Positions 8,655 to 16,031 of a DNA stretch of 64,000 nt are shown here, piece after piece (position 1 is the stretch's first letter; every line of letters begins with the position of its first letter). Both the position numbers and the translations under genes were made by a program. The stretch is taken from positions 62,001 through 126,000 of the forward strand of contig JAXMEQ010000010.1 of NCBI GenBank assembly GCA_046348225.1. Direction: 5' to 3'. Below the pieces are notes generated by a model that worked only from the letters and a program-made list of their open reading frames with translations, searched no databases and had not been told where the DNA came from. The stretch comes from JAXMEQ01 sp046348225. Lineage in GTDB: Bacteria > Pseudomonadota > Gammaproteobacteria > Burkholderiales > Burkholderiaceae_C.

Positions 8655-8678
8655 TTTGCGGCATGGGGCGTACGCAAA
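8655..8678. promoter_or_regulatory. Candidate LysR-type operator
   Basis: TTTGCG (8655-8660) and CGCAAA (8673-8678) form a perfect inverted repeat separated by 12 bases. This size and spacing are in the range of LTTR recognition sites. It stands between the LysR stop and the binding-protein gene at 8758. No clear -35/-10 pair is visible. Confidence 0.35.
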
Positions 8679-8757
8679 AATGAATTCGACCAGCCCGCGG
8701 ATGGCCCCCGATACTGGAATCCCTGTTCACTGCCAAGCCACCAAGAGGATGACACCC

Positions 8758-9642
8758 ATGAAATACGTACCCCTGCTCTCCGCCAGCCTGCTGACCCTTG
8801 GCGTCGCCGCCGCGGCCCACGCCGACACCCTGAAAAAAGTGGCCGACAGCGGCAAGCTCACGCTGGCCTACCGCGAGTCGTCGGTGCCGTTCAGCTACGT
8901 CGAAGGGCCCGGCAAGCCATTGGGCTTCTCGATGGACATCGCCAACGCCGTGGTCCAGGAGGTCAAGAAACGCACCGGCAAACCGGTGCTGGAGATCGAG
9001 TACATCCCGGTCACGTCGCAGAACCGCATTCCGCTGCTGGTCAACGGCACGATCGACCTCGAATGCGGCTCCACCACCAACAACAGCACCCGCGCCAAGG
9101 ATGTGTCGTTTGCCATCAACCACTTCTACACCGGCACCCGTCTGCTGGCCAAGAAGAGCTCGCGCATCAAGAACTACGCCGACCTGGAAAACAAGACCGT
9201 GGCCAGCACCACCGGCACCACCAATTCGCAGGTCATGCGCAAGTACAACGCCGACAAGAAGCTCAACATGCAGATCATCCTGGGCAAGGACCATGCGGAT
9301 TCGATGCTGCTGGTCGAAGGTGACCGTGCGGTGGCGTTCGCCATGGACGACATCCTGCTGTTCGGCCTGATGGCGAATGCCAAGAACCCGGCTGAATGGG
9401 AAGTGGTGGGCGACTCGCTCCAGGTGGAGCCGTACGCTTGCATGCTGCGCAAGGACGATCCGAAGTTCAAGGCGCTGGTGGACGGCGTGATCACCGGCAT
9501 GATGAAAAGCGGCGAGTTTGACCGACTCTATAAGAAGTGGTTCATGTCGCCCATTCCGCCCAAGAACATCAACCTCAACCTGCCCATGAGCGCGCAGCTG
9601 CGCGACAGCCTGAAGGCGCCGAGCGACAAGCCGGCGCTGTAA
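8758..9642 (+). CDS. Periplasmic amino-acid ABC transporter binding protein (GltI-like)
   Basis: A 294-residue family-3 solute-binding protein. A Sec signal peptide (about residues 1-22, ending AHA) is followed by the lobe starting LKKVADSGKLTLAYRESSVPFSY. The signature GFSMDIANAVV and the later NGTIDLECGSTTNN and ASTTGTTNSQ segments are typical of glutamate/aspartate-type binding proteins, with Arg and Thr/Ser residues that hold the alpha-carboxylate. AAGAGGATGA precedes the ATG. No permease or ATPase gene is adjacent, so it must work with components encoded elsewhere or act as an accessory receptor. Twelve bases separate it from the racemase gene. Confidence 0.88.
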   Translation: MKYVPLLSASLLTLGVAAAAHADTLKKVADSGKLTLAYRESSVPFSYVEGPGKPLGFSMDIANAVVQEVKKRTGKPVLEIEYIPVTSQNRIPLLVNGTIDLECGSTTNNSTRAKDVSFAINHFYTGTRLLAKKSSRIKNYADLENKTVASTTGTTNSQVMRKYNADKKLNMQIILGKDHADSMLLVEGDRAVAFAMDDILLFGLMANAKNPAEWEVVGDSLQVEPYACMLRKDDPKFKALVDGVITGMMKSGEFDRLYKKWFMSPIPPKNINLNLPMSAQLRDSLKAPSDKPAL

Positions 9643-9654
9643 GCAGGAGCGTGC

Positions 9655-10416
9655 ATGAACTACCGTGCGCTGCCCAGCACCCAGGTGGTGGGCATCCTGG
9701 GAGGCATGGGGCCCGCCGCCGGTGCCGACTTCGTGCGCCTGTTCGTGGCCGCCTGCACCGACCACATGCGTCTGCTGCAGCTGCCGGTGTGCGACCAGGC
9801 CTACCCCGAGCACTGGCTGGCCCAGGTGCCGGTGCCGGACCGCAGCAATGCCCTGAAGCATCCGGACTCGGGCGGTCACCAGCCGGTCGAGCCGATGCTG
9901 CAGGCCGTGGGCCGGCTGGCGGCGCTGGGCGCGCGCGTGGTCGCCATTGCCTGCAACACCGCCCATGCCTGGCATGGCGCGTTGCAGCAGCGGTTTCCGC
10001 AGCTGGAGGTGCTGCATGGCGTGAAGGAAGTGGCGCGCGACCTGGCGGCGCGCGGCATCACCGACGTCGGCCTGCTGGCCACCCGCGGCACCTACGACGC
10101 GGCGCTCTACCAGCGCGAACTGGACATCCAGGGCGTGCGCTGCCACCTGCCGTTGCAGGCGGAGCGTGATGAGGTCATGCGTGGCATCTACGACGGTGTG
10201 AAGGCCGGCAACCTGCCGCTGGCGCGTCGCTGTTTCAGCGAAGTGGCGCAGGCCCTGGTAGCGCGCCACGGCGTGCCCGCCCTGGTGCTGGGCTGCACAG
10301 AAATTCCACTGGCGCTGCAGGCGTCGCCGGAACTGGAGGGCGTGGCGCTGCTGGACCCGGCCGAGGTGCTGGCGCGCACGCTCGCGGCGCGCGCCTACGC
10401 GCCGCTGGCGGCCTGA
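9655..10416 (+). CDS. Aspartate/glutamate racemase family protein
   Basis: A 253-residue PLP-independent racemase with two catalytic cysteines: Cys100 in ACNTAHAW and Cys214 in GCTEIPL. The N-terminal GILGGMGP (13-20) is the family's carboxylate-binding loop. It would interconvert L- and D-aspartate or glutamate, or a related amino acid, by two-base proton transfer. Its position directly after the amino-acid-binding protein suggests shared substrate handling. It converges with the SDR gene ending at 10421. Confidence 0.88.
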   Translation: MNYRALPSTQVVGILGGMGPAAGADFVRLFVAACTDHMRLLQLPVCDQAYPEHWLAQVPVPDRSNALKHPDSGGHQPVEPMLQAVGRLAALGARVVAIACNTAHAWHGALQQRFPQLEVLHGVKEVARDLAARGITDVGLLATRGTYDAALYQRELDIQGVRCHLPLQAERDEVMRGIYDGVKAGNLPLARRCFSEVAQALVARHGVPALVLGCTEIPLALQASPELEGVALLDPAEVLARTLAARAYAPLAA

Positions 10417-10420
10417 GCGC

Positions 10421-11182
10421 TCAGGCGTCGCGCACGTCGGCCACCGGGGTGGCGCCGAAGTCTGGGCGGGCCAGCCAGGCCAGCAGCCGGGCGGCGGCCT
10501 CCTGCGGTGACGTCAGCAGGCCCTTGTCCTTCATGCCAATGAAATTGCCAACGTCGGGGAAGCGCGCGCTGTCGGCGCCCCTCAGCTGGACCTGCATGTC
10601 GGTGTCGATCACACCGGGCGCCAGCGAGCAGACGCGTGCGCCGTGCTGTTTGCCGGCTTCTTCCAGCGCCACGCAGCGGGTGAAGTGGTCCATGCCGGCC
10701 TTGGCCGCGCAGTAGGCGGCTTGCGAGGCCATGGCGCGCCGACCCAGACCCGACGAGATGTTCAGCACCTTGCGCTCTGCTGTCCACCCTGCCGTGGCTG
10801 CCAGGAAGGCGCTGGTCAGGAGCATCGGTGCTTCCAGGTCCACCCGCAGCGCGCGGGCCAGGTCAGCCGCCTCCAGCTCCCCCAGCGGTGCGATGGCGGG
10901 CAGCAGCCCGGCGTTGTTGACCAGTGTGACGCTGGCCAGAGTGTGCGCATCCTGCGTCGCCAGCCACGCCCGCAGGCGCGCCGCCACGGGGGCCGGTTCC
11001 GACAGGTCTGCGGTCCATTGTTCGCACGGCAGGCCCGCGGCTGCGGCAAGTGCTGCCAGGCGGTCGCTGGCCTTGCGCGAAATGCAAAGCAGGTGCTGGC
11101 CGGCGGCCAGCAGCTGTTCGGCCAGGGCCAGGCCCATGCCGCGCGATGCGCCCGTCAGGATGGTGAGGTGGTGTGTGGTCAT
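10421..11182 (-). CDS. Short-chain dehydrogenase/reductase (SDR)
   Basis: A 253-residue SDR with TGASRGMG at 10-17, NNAG at 89-92, catalytic Ser143/Ser144, Tyr157 and Lys161 (YCAAK). It resembles the sepiapterin-reductase-like / YciK-like SDRs with the MDHF-x-R-x-VALEE context after the Lys. Start taken at 11182 (MTTHH); an ATG at 11191 would add three residues. Substrate unknown. It is 34 bp downstream of the intradiol dioxygenase gene on the same strand. Confidence 0.8.
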   Translation of the reverse strand: MTTHHLTILTGASRGMGLALAEQLLAAGQHLLCISRKASDRLAALAAAAGLPCEQWTADLSEPAPVAARLRAWLATQDAHTLASVTLVNNAGLLPAIAPLGELEAADLARALRVDLEAPMLLTSAFLAATAGWTAERKVLNISSGLGRRAMASQAAYCAAKAGMDHFTRCVALEEAGKQHGARVCSLAPGVIDTDMQVQLRGADSARFPDVGNFIGMKDKGLLTSPQEAAARLLAWLARPDFGATPVADVRDA

Positions 11183-11216
11183 GTCCACCATCGTAGCGCC
11201 GGGGCGCCCGGCCTGC

Positions 11217-11837
11217 TCAGGCCGGCACGACGATGGTAAAGCTTGCCTGGAGCCCGTCGGGGCCGGCAACGAACGCCTGCGTGAGCGCGGCGCGGTCTGC
11301 CGCATCCAGGCGGCGCCAGAGGAAGTCGCGTTCGTTGCCCGGATCGCCCGCCACGTAGAGCTGGGTGGTCAGCAGTTCACGCGTGCCGAGGCGCACCTTG
11401 ACGTGAATGTGTGGCGTACGTCCGGCGTAGGGCGCAGGCTTGATGGTACGAAAGCGGTACTGACCGTCCGCGTCCACCACCATGCGACCAAAGCCCTGAA
11501 AGGCCGGGTCCGCCTTGCCGCCATCGCCGGGATGGTGGTAGTGACCCGCCTCGTCGCATTGCCAGATTTCCACCAGGGCGCCGCGCACCGGTCGGCCCTG
11601 CAGGTCGGTCACACTCCCGCCCACCCAGGCGGGCTGGCCACGGCTGTAGCGGGCGTTTCCATTGCGCAGCAGGTCCGGGTCGGTGTCGCCGGACCATGCC
11701 ATCGGGTAGAAGGGTCCTTCGGTCTGCGATGGCGTTGCGCGGCGGGGCATCGGCGCCTGGGCGCGCGCGCCGGTCCAGACAAATGGCAAGGCGACGCAAG
11801 CAATGGCGGCACGGCGACGCGAAGTAAAAGCAGGCAT
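11217..11837 (-). CDS. Exported intradiol ring-cleavage dioxygenase family protein
   Basis: A 206-residue protein related to protocatechuate 3,4- and catechol 1,2-dioxygenases. Four Fe(III) ligands can be assigned: Tyr100 (GHYHH), Tyr137 (PAPYAGR), His143 and His145 (PHIHV). The N-terminus MPAFTSRRRAAIACVALPFV has a twin-arginine-like motif, a hydrophobic stretch and ARAQA before the mature part, so it is probably exported folded by Tat, consistent with a metalloenzyme. Start 11837 gives a standard signal length; an upstream ATG at 11867 exists. Periplasmic members of this family act on poorly defined aromatic or lignin-derived substrates. Confidence 0.82.
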   Translation of the reverse strand: MPAFTSRRRAAIACVALPFVWTGARAQAPMPRRATPSQTEGPFYPMAWSGDTDPDLLRNGNARYSRGQPAWVGGSVTDLQGRPVRGALVEIWQCDEAGHYHHPGDGGKADPAFQGFGRMVVDADGQYRFRTIKPAPYAGRTPHIHVKVRLGTRELLTTQLYVAGDPGNERDFLWRRLDAADRAALTQAFVAGPDGLQASFTIVVPA

Positions 11838-11870
11838 GACGTGGCTCCGGTGAGACAGGTGGGACACGTT

Positions 11871-12551
11871 TCATGCGACGGGAGTTCCCGCGGCAAATGG
11901 CGCCACGCTCTCGAAATCGAGGCGCTGGCCCGTGTGCGGGTGGAGCAGGGTCAGGGCGGTGGCATGCAGCAGCAGGCGCGGTGCCATGGCTTGCACCTCG
12001 GGCGGCGCATACAGCGCGTCGCCCAGGATCGGGTGCCCGATGGCCCGCAGGTGCAGCCGCAACTGGTGGGAACGCCCGGTCACGGGTGCCAGCAGCAGTT
12101 GGCTGGTGTTGGCCACGGCGTCATGCGCCAGCCGCTGCCAGCGGGTGATGCTGGGCTTGCCATGGACAGGGTCCACCTTGCTGAGTGGCCGGTTGGGCCA
12201 GTCGGGCAGCAGGGGCAGGTCGATCACGGCCCATCCATCCGGGCTGTCCGCAGGCACGACCGGATGACCTGACACCACGGCCGTGTAGCGCTTGTCAACC
12301 ACACGGCGGGCAAATGCCTCGCTCAGCTGCCGCTGCGCGGCGGCGCCCCGTGCCATGACCACCAGGCCCGAGGTCGCCATGTCCAGCCGGTGCACGACCA
12401 GCGCGTCGGGCCACTGCCGCTGGATGCGGGCTGACAGGCAGTCCTGCTTGTCGGCGCCGCGCCCGGGCACGCACAGCAGACCGGCGGGTTTGTCGGCCAC
12501 GATGAGGTGTCCGTCCACATGGACGATGGCAGTTGCTGATAATCCGGCCAT
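11871..12551 (-). CDS. RluA-family RNA pseudouridine synthase
   Basis: A 226-residue pseudouridine synthase without an S4 domain, closest in layout to RluA. It carries VVADKPAGLLCVPGRG-like text near the start and the catalytic motif HRLDMATSG (54-62) with nucleophile Asp57; VTGRSHQLRLHL (about 158-169) is motif III. It should convert specific uridines in rRNA or tRNA. Its start codon (12551-12549) shares two bases with the start codon of the divergent DUF486 gene, so the promoters of both must lie within the opposite coding sequence or be leaderless. Confidence 0.88.
   Translation of the reverse strand: MAGLSATAIVHVDGHLIVADKPAGLLCVPGRGADKQDCLSARIQRQWPDALVVHRLDMATSGLVVMARGAAAQRQLSEAFARRVVDKRYTAVVSGHPVVPADSPDGWAVIDLPLLPDWPNRPLSKVDPVHGKPSITRWQRLAHDAVANTSQLLLAPVTGRSHQLRLHLRAIGHPILGDALYAPPEVQAMAPRLLLHATALTLLHPHTGQRLDFESVAPFAAGTPVA
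12537..12549 (+). promoter_or_regulatory. -10 element suggesting leaderless start for the DUF486 gene
   Basis: GATAAT at 12538-12543 (TGATAAT from 12537) is followed 6 bases later by the ATG at 12550, the distance expected for transcription starting on the start codon. A weak -35 (TCCACA, 12514-12519) lies 18 bases upstream. No ribosome-binding site is visible. Confidence 0.4.
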
Positions 12552-12918
12552 GCTCGCGCTTCAATCCATTCCACTTTCGGTGCAAACCGTCTTGCTGCTG
12601 GTGGCGTCCAATGTGTTCATGACGTTCGCCTGGTACGGCCACCTGAAGAACCTTGCCACGGCACCCTGGTACGCGGCGGCACTGATCAGCTGGGGCATTG
12701 CGCTGTTCGAGTACCTGCTGCAGGTACCGGCCAACCGCATCGGCTTCCAGCAGGCCGGATTCACCGTGGGGCAACTCAAGATCATGCAGGAAGTCATCAC
12801 GCTGGCCGTTTTCGTGCCGTTCGCGATGTTTTACCTGAAGGAGCCGCTCAAGCTCGACTACCTGTGGGCAGCGCTGTGCATGGTCGGGGCGGTTTACTTC
12901 ATCTTTCGCAGCAGCTGA
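12550..12918 (+). CDS. DUF486 small integral membrane protein
   Basis: A 122-residue protein with four predicted hydrophobic helices (about 8-24, 36-55, 72-90 and 100-118), matching DUF486, a family distantly related to small drug/metabolite transporters. TFAWYGHLKN and the conserved EYLLQVPANRIG segment are diagnostic. Function not established. It begins directly at a CATG shared with the opposite-strand pseudouridine synthase start. Confidence 0.85.
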   Translation: MLALQSIPLSVQTVLLLVASNVFMTFAWYGHLKNLATAPWYAAALISWGIALFEYLLQVPANRIGFQQAGFTVGQLKIMQEVITLAVFVPFAMFYLKEPLKLDYLWAALCMVGAVYFIFRSS

Positions 12919-12953
12919 GGCGTCCCGGGAAGCCCGGCGGTTAAACTCGCCGC

Positions 12954-12971
12954 CTGTCACCAAAACGTCAT
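12954..12971 (+). promoter_or_regulatory. Pho-box-like sequence
   Basis: CTGTCAC-CAAA-ACGTCAT matches the E. coli Pho box (two CTGTCAT repeats spaced by 4) at 14 of 18 positions, and a weaker third 7-mer (GTGACAC, 12976-12982) keeps the 11-bp register. It stands 29 bp before the DUF47 gene. Because the start codon follows so closely, binding here would more easily repress than activate. Confidence 0.45.
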
Positions 12972-13000
12972 ACCAGTGACACAAATCCCAGGAGATCGCC

Positions 13001-13648
13001 ATGCTGTTTGGCAAGCTGATGCCGCGCGAAGGCAACTTTTTTGAAATGTTCAACCAGCACGCGGACCGCATCGTGGAGGCGGCGCGGGCGTTCTCGAACC
13101 TGGTTGCCAACTACAGCGACCCGCATCTGCGCGAGCAGTACAACCGTGACGTCGACAACGCCGAGCGGGCGGCAGACCGTGTGACGCATGACGTCAACAA
13201 GATGCTGCACAAGACGTTCATCACGCCGATTGACCGCGACCAGATCCACAAGCTCATCAACACCATGGACGACGTGGCCGACCTGATCCAGGATTCGGCG
13301 GAAACCATGGCGCTCTATGACGTGCACCACATGACGGAGGAGATCACGCGTCTGACCGACCTGAGCGTCAAGTGCTGCGAGCGGGTGAAGGACGCCGTGC
13401 GGCTGCTGGACAAGATCGCCGACTCGGCGACAGCCGAAGCGGCACTGAAGACCTGTGAGGAGATCGACCGGCTGGAGTCGGACGCCGACCGCGTGATGCG
13501 CAGCGCCATGAGCAAGCTGTTCCGCGAGGAGCCGGACGTGCGCGAGGTGATCAAGCTCAAGGCCATCTACGAGCTGCTGGAGACCATCACCGACAAGTGC
13601 GAGGATGTGGCCAACCTGATCGAGGGCATCGTCCTCGAGAACTCCTGA
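13001..13648 (+). CDS. DUF47 family PhoU-like phosphate transport regulator
   Basis: A 215-residue all-helical DUF47/PhoU-like protein (MLFGKLMPREGNFFEMFNQH at the N-terminus is typical). Members paired with Pit transporters are thought to modulate low-affinity phosphate uptake. Acidic metal-binding patches such as DNAERAADRVTHDV (about 49-62) and EIDRLESDADRVM (about 154-166) are conserved PhoU-type motifs. AGGAG lies 7 bases before the ATG. One base separates its stop from the pit start, so translation is coupled. Confidence 0.9.
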   Translation: MLFGKLMPREGNFFEMFNQHADRIVEAARAFSNLVANYSDPHLREQYNRDVDNAERAADRVTHDVNKMLHKTFITPIDRDQIHKLINTMDDVADLIQDSAETMALYDVHHMTEEITRLTDLSVKCCERVKDAVRLLDKIADSATAEAALKTCEEIDRLESDADRVMRSAMSKLFREEPDVREVIKLKAIYELLETITDKCEDVANLIEGIVLENS

Positions 13649-13649
13649 G

Positions 13650-14660
13650 ATGGAGGCGGCACAAGCGGCCCTGTGGGTCGTCATCCTGCTGGTCGCGCTG
13701 GCGCTGGCGTTCGACTTCATGAACGGGTTTCATGATGCGGCGAACTCCATCGCCACCGTGGTGTCCACCGGTGTGCTCAAGCCCACCCAGGCTGTGCTGT
13801 TCGCGGCCTTCTTCAACTTCATCGCGATCTTCATCTTTCACCTGAGCGTCGCGGCCACGGTGGGCAAGGGCATCGTGCAGCCGGGCGTGGTGGACACGCA
13901 TGTGGTGTTTGGCGCGCTGGTAGGAGCCATCACATGGAACGTACTGACCTGGTACTACGGCATTCCAAGCAGCTCGTCGCACGCGCTGATTGGCGGCATT
14001 GTCGGCGCGGTGATCGCCAAAGCCGGCTCGGGTGCCCTGGTCTCGGCCGGCATCCTCAAGACGGTGGCGTTCATTTTCGTGTCGCCGATGCTGGGCTTCC
14101 TGCTGGGCTCGCTCATGATGCTGCTGGTGGCCTGGGTCTTTCGGCGCACCACGCCGTCGCGTGTGGACAAATGGTTCCGCCGGCTGCAGCTGGCCTCGGC
14201 AGGCGCCTACAGCCTGGGGCATGGCGGCAATGACGCGCAGAAGACCATCGGCATCATCTGGATGCTGCTGATTGCCACGGGCTACACCGCCGCGTCGGAC
14301 AAGTCGCCCCCGTCCTGGGTCATCGTGAGCTGCTACATGGCCATTGCGGCTGGCACCATGTTTGGCGGCTGGCGCATCGTCAAGACCATGGGCCAGAAAA
14401 TCACCAAGCTCAAGCCCGTGGGCGGCTTCTGTGCCGAAACCGGTGGTGCGATCACGCTGTTCCTGGCTACCGCGCTGGGCATTCCGGTGTCGACCACGCA
14501 TACCATCACTGGCGCCATCGTGGGCGTGGGCTCGGCCCAGCGGGCCAGCGCGGTGCGCTGGGGCGTGGCGGGCAACATCGTCTGGGCCTGGATCTTCACG
14601 ATCCCGGCCAGCGCCTTTGTGGCCGCCATTGCCTACTGGGTCAGCCTGCAGATCTTCTGA
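13650..14660 (+). CDS. pit: Inorganic phosphate transporter, PiT family
   Basis: A 336-residue membrane protein of the PiT (PF01384) family, which imports phosphate, usually as a neutral metal-phosphate complex with H+. Both inverted-repeat signatures are present: DFMNGFHDAANSIATVV (about 24-40) near the N-terminus and GHGGNDAQKTIG (about 189-200) in the second half. About ten hydrophobic helices can be seen. It is shorter than E. coli PitA (499), as usual for DUF47-paired transporters. It forms an operon with the DUF47 gene, preceded by a Pho-box-like sequence. Confidence 0.92.
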   Translation: MEAAQAALWVVILLVALALAFDFMNGFHDAANSIATVVSTGVLKPTQAVLFAAFFNFIAIFIFHLSVAATVGKGIVQPGVVDTHVVFGALVGAITWNVLTWYYGIPSSSSHALIGGIVGAVIAKAGSGALVSAGILKTVAFIFVSPMLGFLLGSLMMLLVAWVFRRTTPSRVDKWFRRLQLASAGAYSLGHGGNDAQKTIGIIWMLLIATGYTAASDKSPPSWVIVSCYMAIAAGTMFGGWRIVKTMGQKITKLKPVGGFCAETGGAITLFLATALGIPVSTTHTITGAIVGVGSAQRASAVRWGVAGNIVWAWIFTIPASAFVAAIAYWVSLQIF

Positions 14661-14677
14661 GGCTGCATCGATCCGCC

Positions 14678-15124
14678 TTACTGGCTGATCTTGCGGCCTT
14701 CCTCGACCTGGTACTCGAAGTAGCGCTGAAAGCTGAACACAATGCTGGACATCAGGACCGTGGTGCCGATCAGCAGCGACACCACGACCGCACCCACCGT
14801 GAGCCAGCCCGTGCGGCCGGACGCTGCGTCGGGCGCAGCCTGCGGGTTGTAGCGCGCATTCCAGCGCTCGGGCGGCATCAGCCCGAACACGATGGCGGTC
14901 AGCGCGCAGCCGGCAATGGTGAAGCCGGCCAGCGGAATCAGCACCCAGCTCCAGGGGTCGTCCAGCCCGTACTGCTGCACCCGCTGCACGCCGTACAGCC
15001 CCAGGGCGGTCGGAATCGGCAGCAGCCAGCCCAGCATGTCGCCCAGGCCATGCAAGTAAAAGCGGTGCAGGCCCAGGGGCCCGCCCAGGAAGGCCAGCCA
15101 GGCCGCCACAGTCTTGTTTTTCAT
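14678..15124 (-). CDS. TM2-like small membrane protein
   Basis: A 148-residue membrane protein. The N-terminal WLAFLGGPLGLHRFYLHGLGD has the GxxGxHRFY pattern of TM2 domains. Three hydrophobic segments follow (about 29-46, 60-84 and 108-130), and the C-terminus is charged. The gene overlaps the upstream acetyltransferase by 4 bp (ATGA at 15121-15124), so the two are translationally coupled. Function unknown. Confidence 0.75.
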   Translation of the reverse strand: MKNKTVAAWLAFLGGPLGLHRFYLHGLGDMLGWLLPIPTALGLYGVQRVQQYGLDDPWSWVLIPLAGFTIAGCALTAIVFGLMPPERWNARYNPQAAPDAASGRTGWLTVGAVVVSLLIGTTVLMSSIVFSFQRYFEYQVEEGRKISQ

Positions 15125-15648
15125 GAGGTTTCCGGTGAGGACGCGTCGCCCTGGCCAATGAACTTTTCCATCAGCACCACATCCAGCCAGCGGCCGAATT
15201 TCCAGCCGCACGACTTGAGTATGCCCACAGGCGTGAACCCCTGCGCCCGGTGGACACCCACCGACCCTGCATTGGCGGAGTCGCCGATCACGGCAATCAG
15301 CTTGCGCACGCCCGCTGCTTCGGCCTGGGCGGAGAGCGCGGCCAGCAGCTGGCTGCCCAGCCCCCGGCCTGCGGCCGCCGGAGCGAGGTAGATCGAGTCT
15401 TCCGCCGAGAAGCGGTAGGCCGGGCGCGGCTTGAACCACTGGCAATAGGCGTAGCCCAGCACCTGGGCGTCTTCCTCGATCACCAGCCAGGGCAGGCCCT
15501 TGCCAAGCACGTCGGCGCGGCGTGCCGCGATCTCTGTTTCTGTCGGGGGCGTGGTCTCGAAAGTGCCCGTGCCGTGCAGCACGTGGTGGGCGTAAATCGC
15601 GGTGATGGCCGAGACGTCTTCATCCCGGCTGGGGCGTATCGTGGGCAT
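15121..15648 (-). CDS. GNAT acetyltransferase, phosphinothricin-acetyltransferase-like
   Basis: A 175-residue GNAT enzyme. The N-terminus TIRPSRDEDVSAITAIYAHHV and the acetyl-CoA loop AAAGRGLGSQLL (about 91-102) are typical of the Pat/YncA-like subgroup that acetylates amino groups of small molecules such as phosphinothricin or methionine sulfone/sulfoximine. SNAGSVGVHRAQGF (about 126-139) is the conserved motif B region. Actual substrate unknown. First gene of a two-gene unit with the TM2-like protein, divergent from rpsP. Confidence 0.85.
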   Translation of the reverse strand: MPTIRPSRDEDVSAITAIYAHHVLHGTGTFETTPPTETEIAARRADVLGKGLPWLVIEEDAQVLGYAYCQWFKPRPAYRFSAEDSIYLAPAAAGRGLGSQLLAALSAQAEAAGVRKLIAVIGDSANAGSVGVHRAQGFTPVGILKSCGWKFGRWLDVVLMEKFIGQGDASSPETS

Positions 15649-15659
15649 AAAACCGAAGT

Positions 15660-15680
15660 TGATATAATGGAAGGCTTTTC
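15660..15680 (+). promoter_or_regulatory. Promoter of the rpsP-rimM-trmD operon
   Basis: An extended -10, TGATATAAT (15660-15668), is followed by GGAAGGCTTTTC. No good -35 is visible, consistent with reliance on the TG extension. The transcript would carry a leader of about 90 bases before rpsP. The start-site sequence resembles that of the rplS promoter at 17346-17375. Confidence 0.6.
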
Positions 15681-15769
15681 AGCGTGTCACTGGCCGGGTG
15701 GCCATGTTGCGTGTCTCAAACGCTGGAAGAAATTCCGGAAGCAATTCCAGACCACCCAAAGGATAAATC

Positions 15770-16021
15770 ATGGTCGTCATTCGACTTTCCCGCGGCGGCG
15801 CCAAAGGCCGTCCGTTTTTCAACATTGTTGTGGCTGACAAGCGTGTGCGCCGTGACGGCCGCTTCATCGAGCGCATCGGTTTCTACAACCCGATCGCCAA
15901 GGACAGCGAGGAAAGCATCCGCATCGCGCAGGACCGCCTGACCTACTGGCAAGGCGTTGGCGCCCAGGCTTCGCCCACCGTGGAACGCCTGATCAAGCAG
16001 GCCGCCGCCAAGGCCGCCTGA
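15770..16021 (+). CDS. rpsP: 30S ribosomal protein S16
   Basis: 83 residues, the usual bacterial S16 length, with the diagnostic N-terminus MVVIRLSRGGAKGRPFFNIVVADKR and FIERIGFYNPIAK (about 33-45). S16 binds 16S rRNA in the body of the small subunit and is an assembly protein. AAAGGATAA precedes the ATG. It is the first gene of the conserved rpsP-rimM-trmD-rplS cluster. Confidence 0.98.
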   Translation: MVVIRLSRGGAKGRPFFNIVVADKRVRRDGRFIERIGFYNPIAKDSEESIRIAQDRLTYWQGVGAQASPTVERLIKQAAAKAA

Positions 16022-16031
16022 GCCGGCTGCA

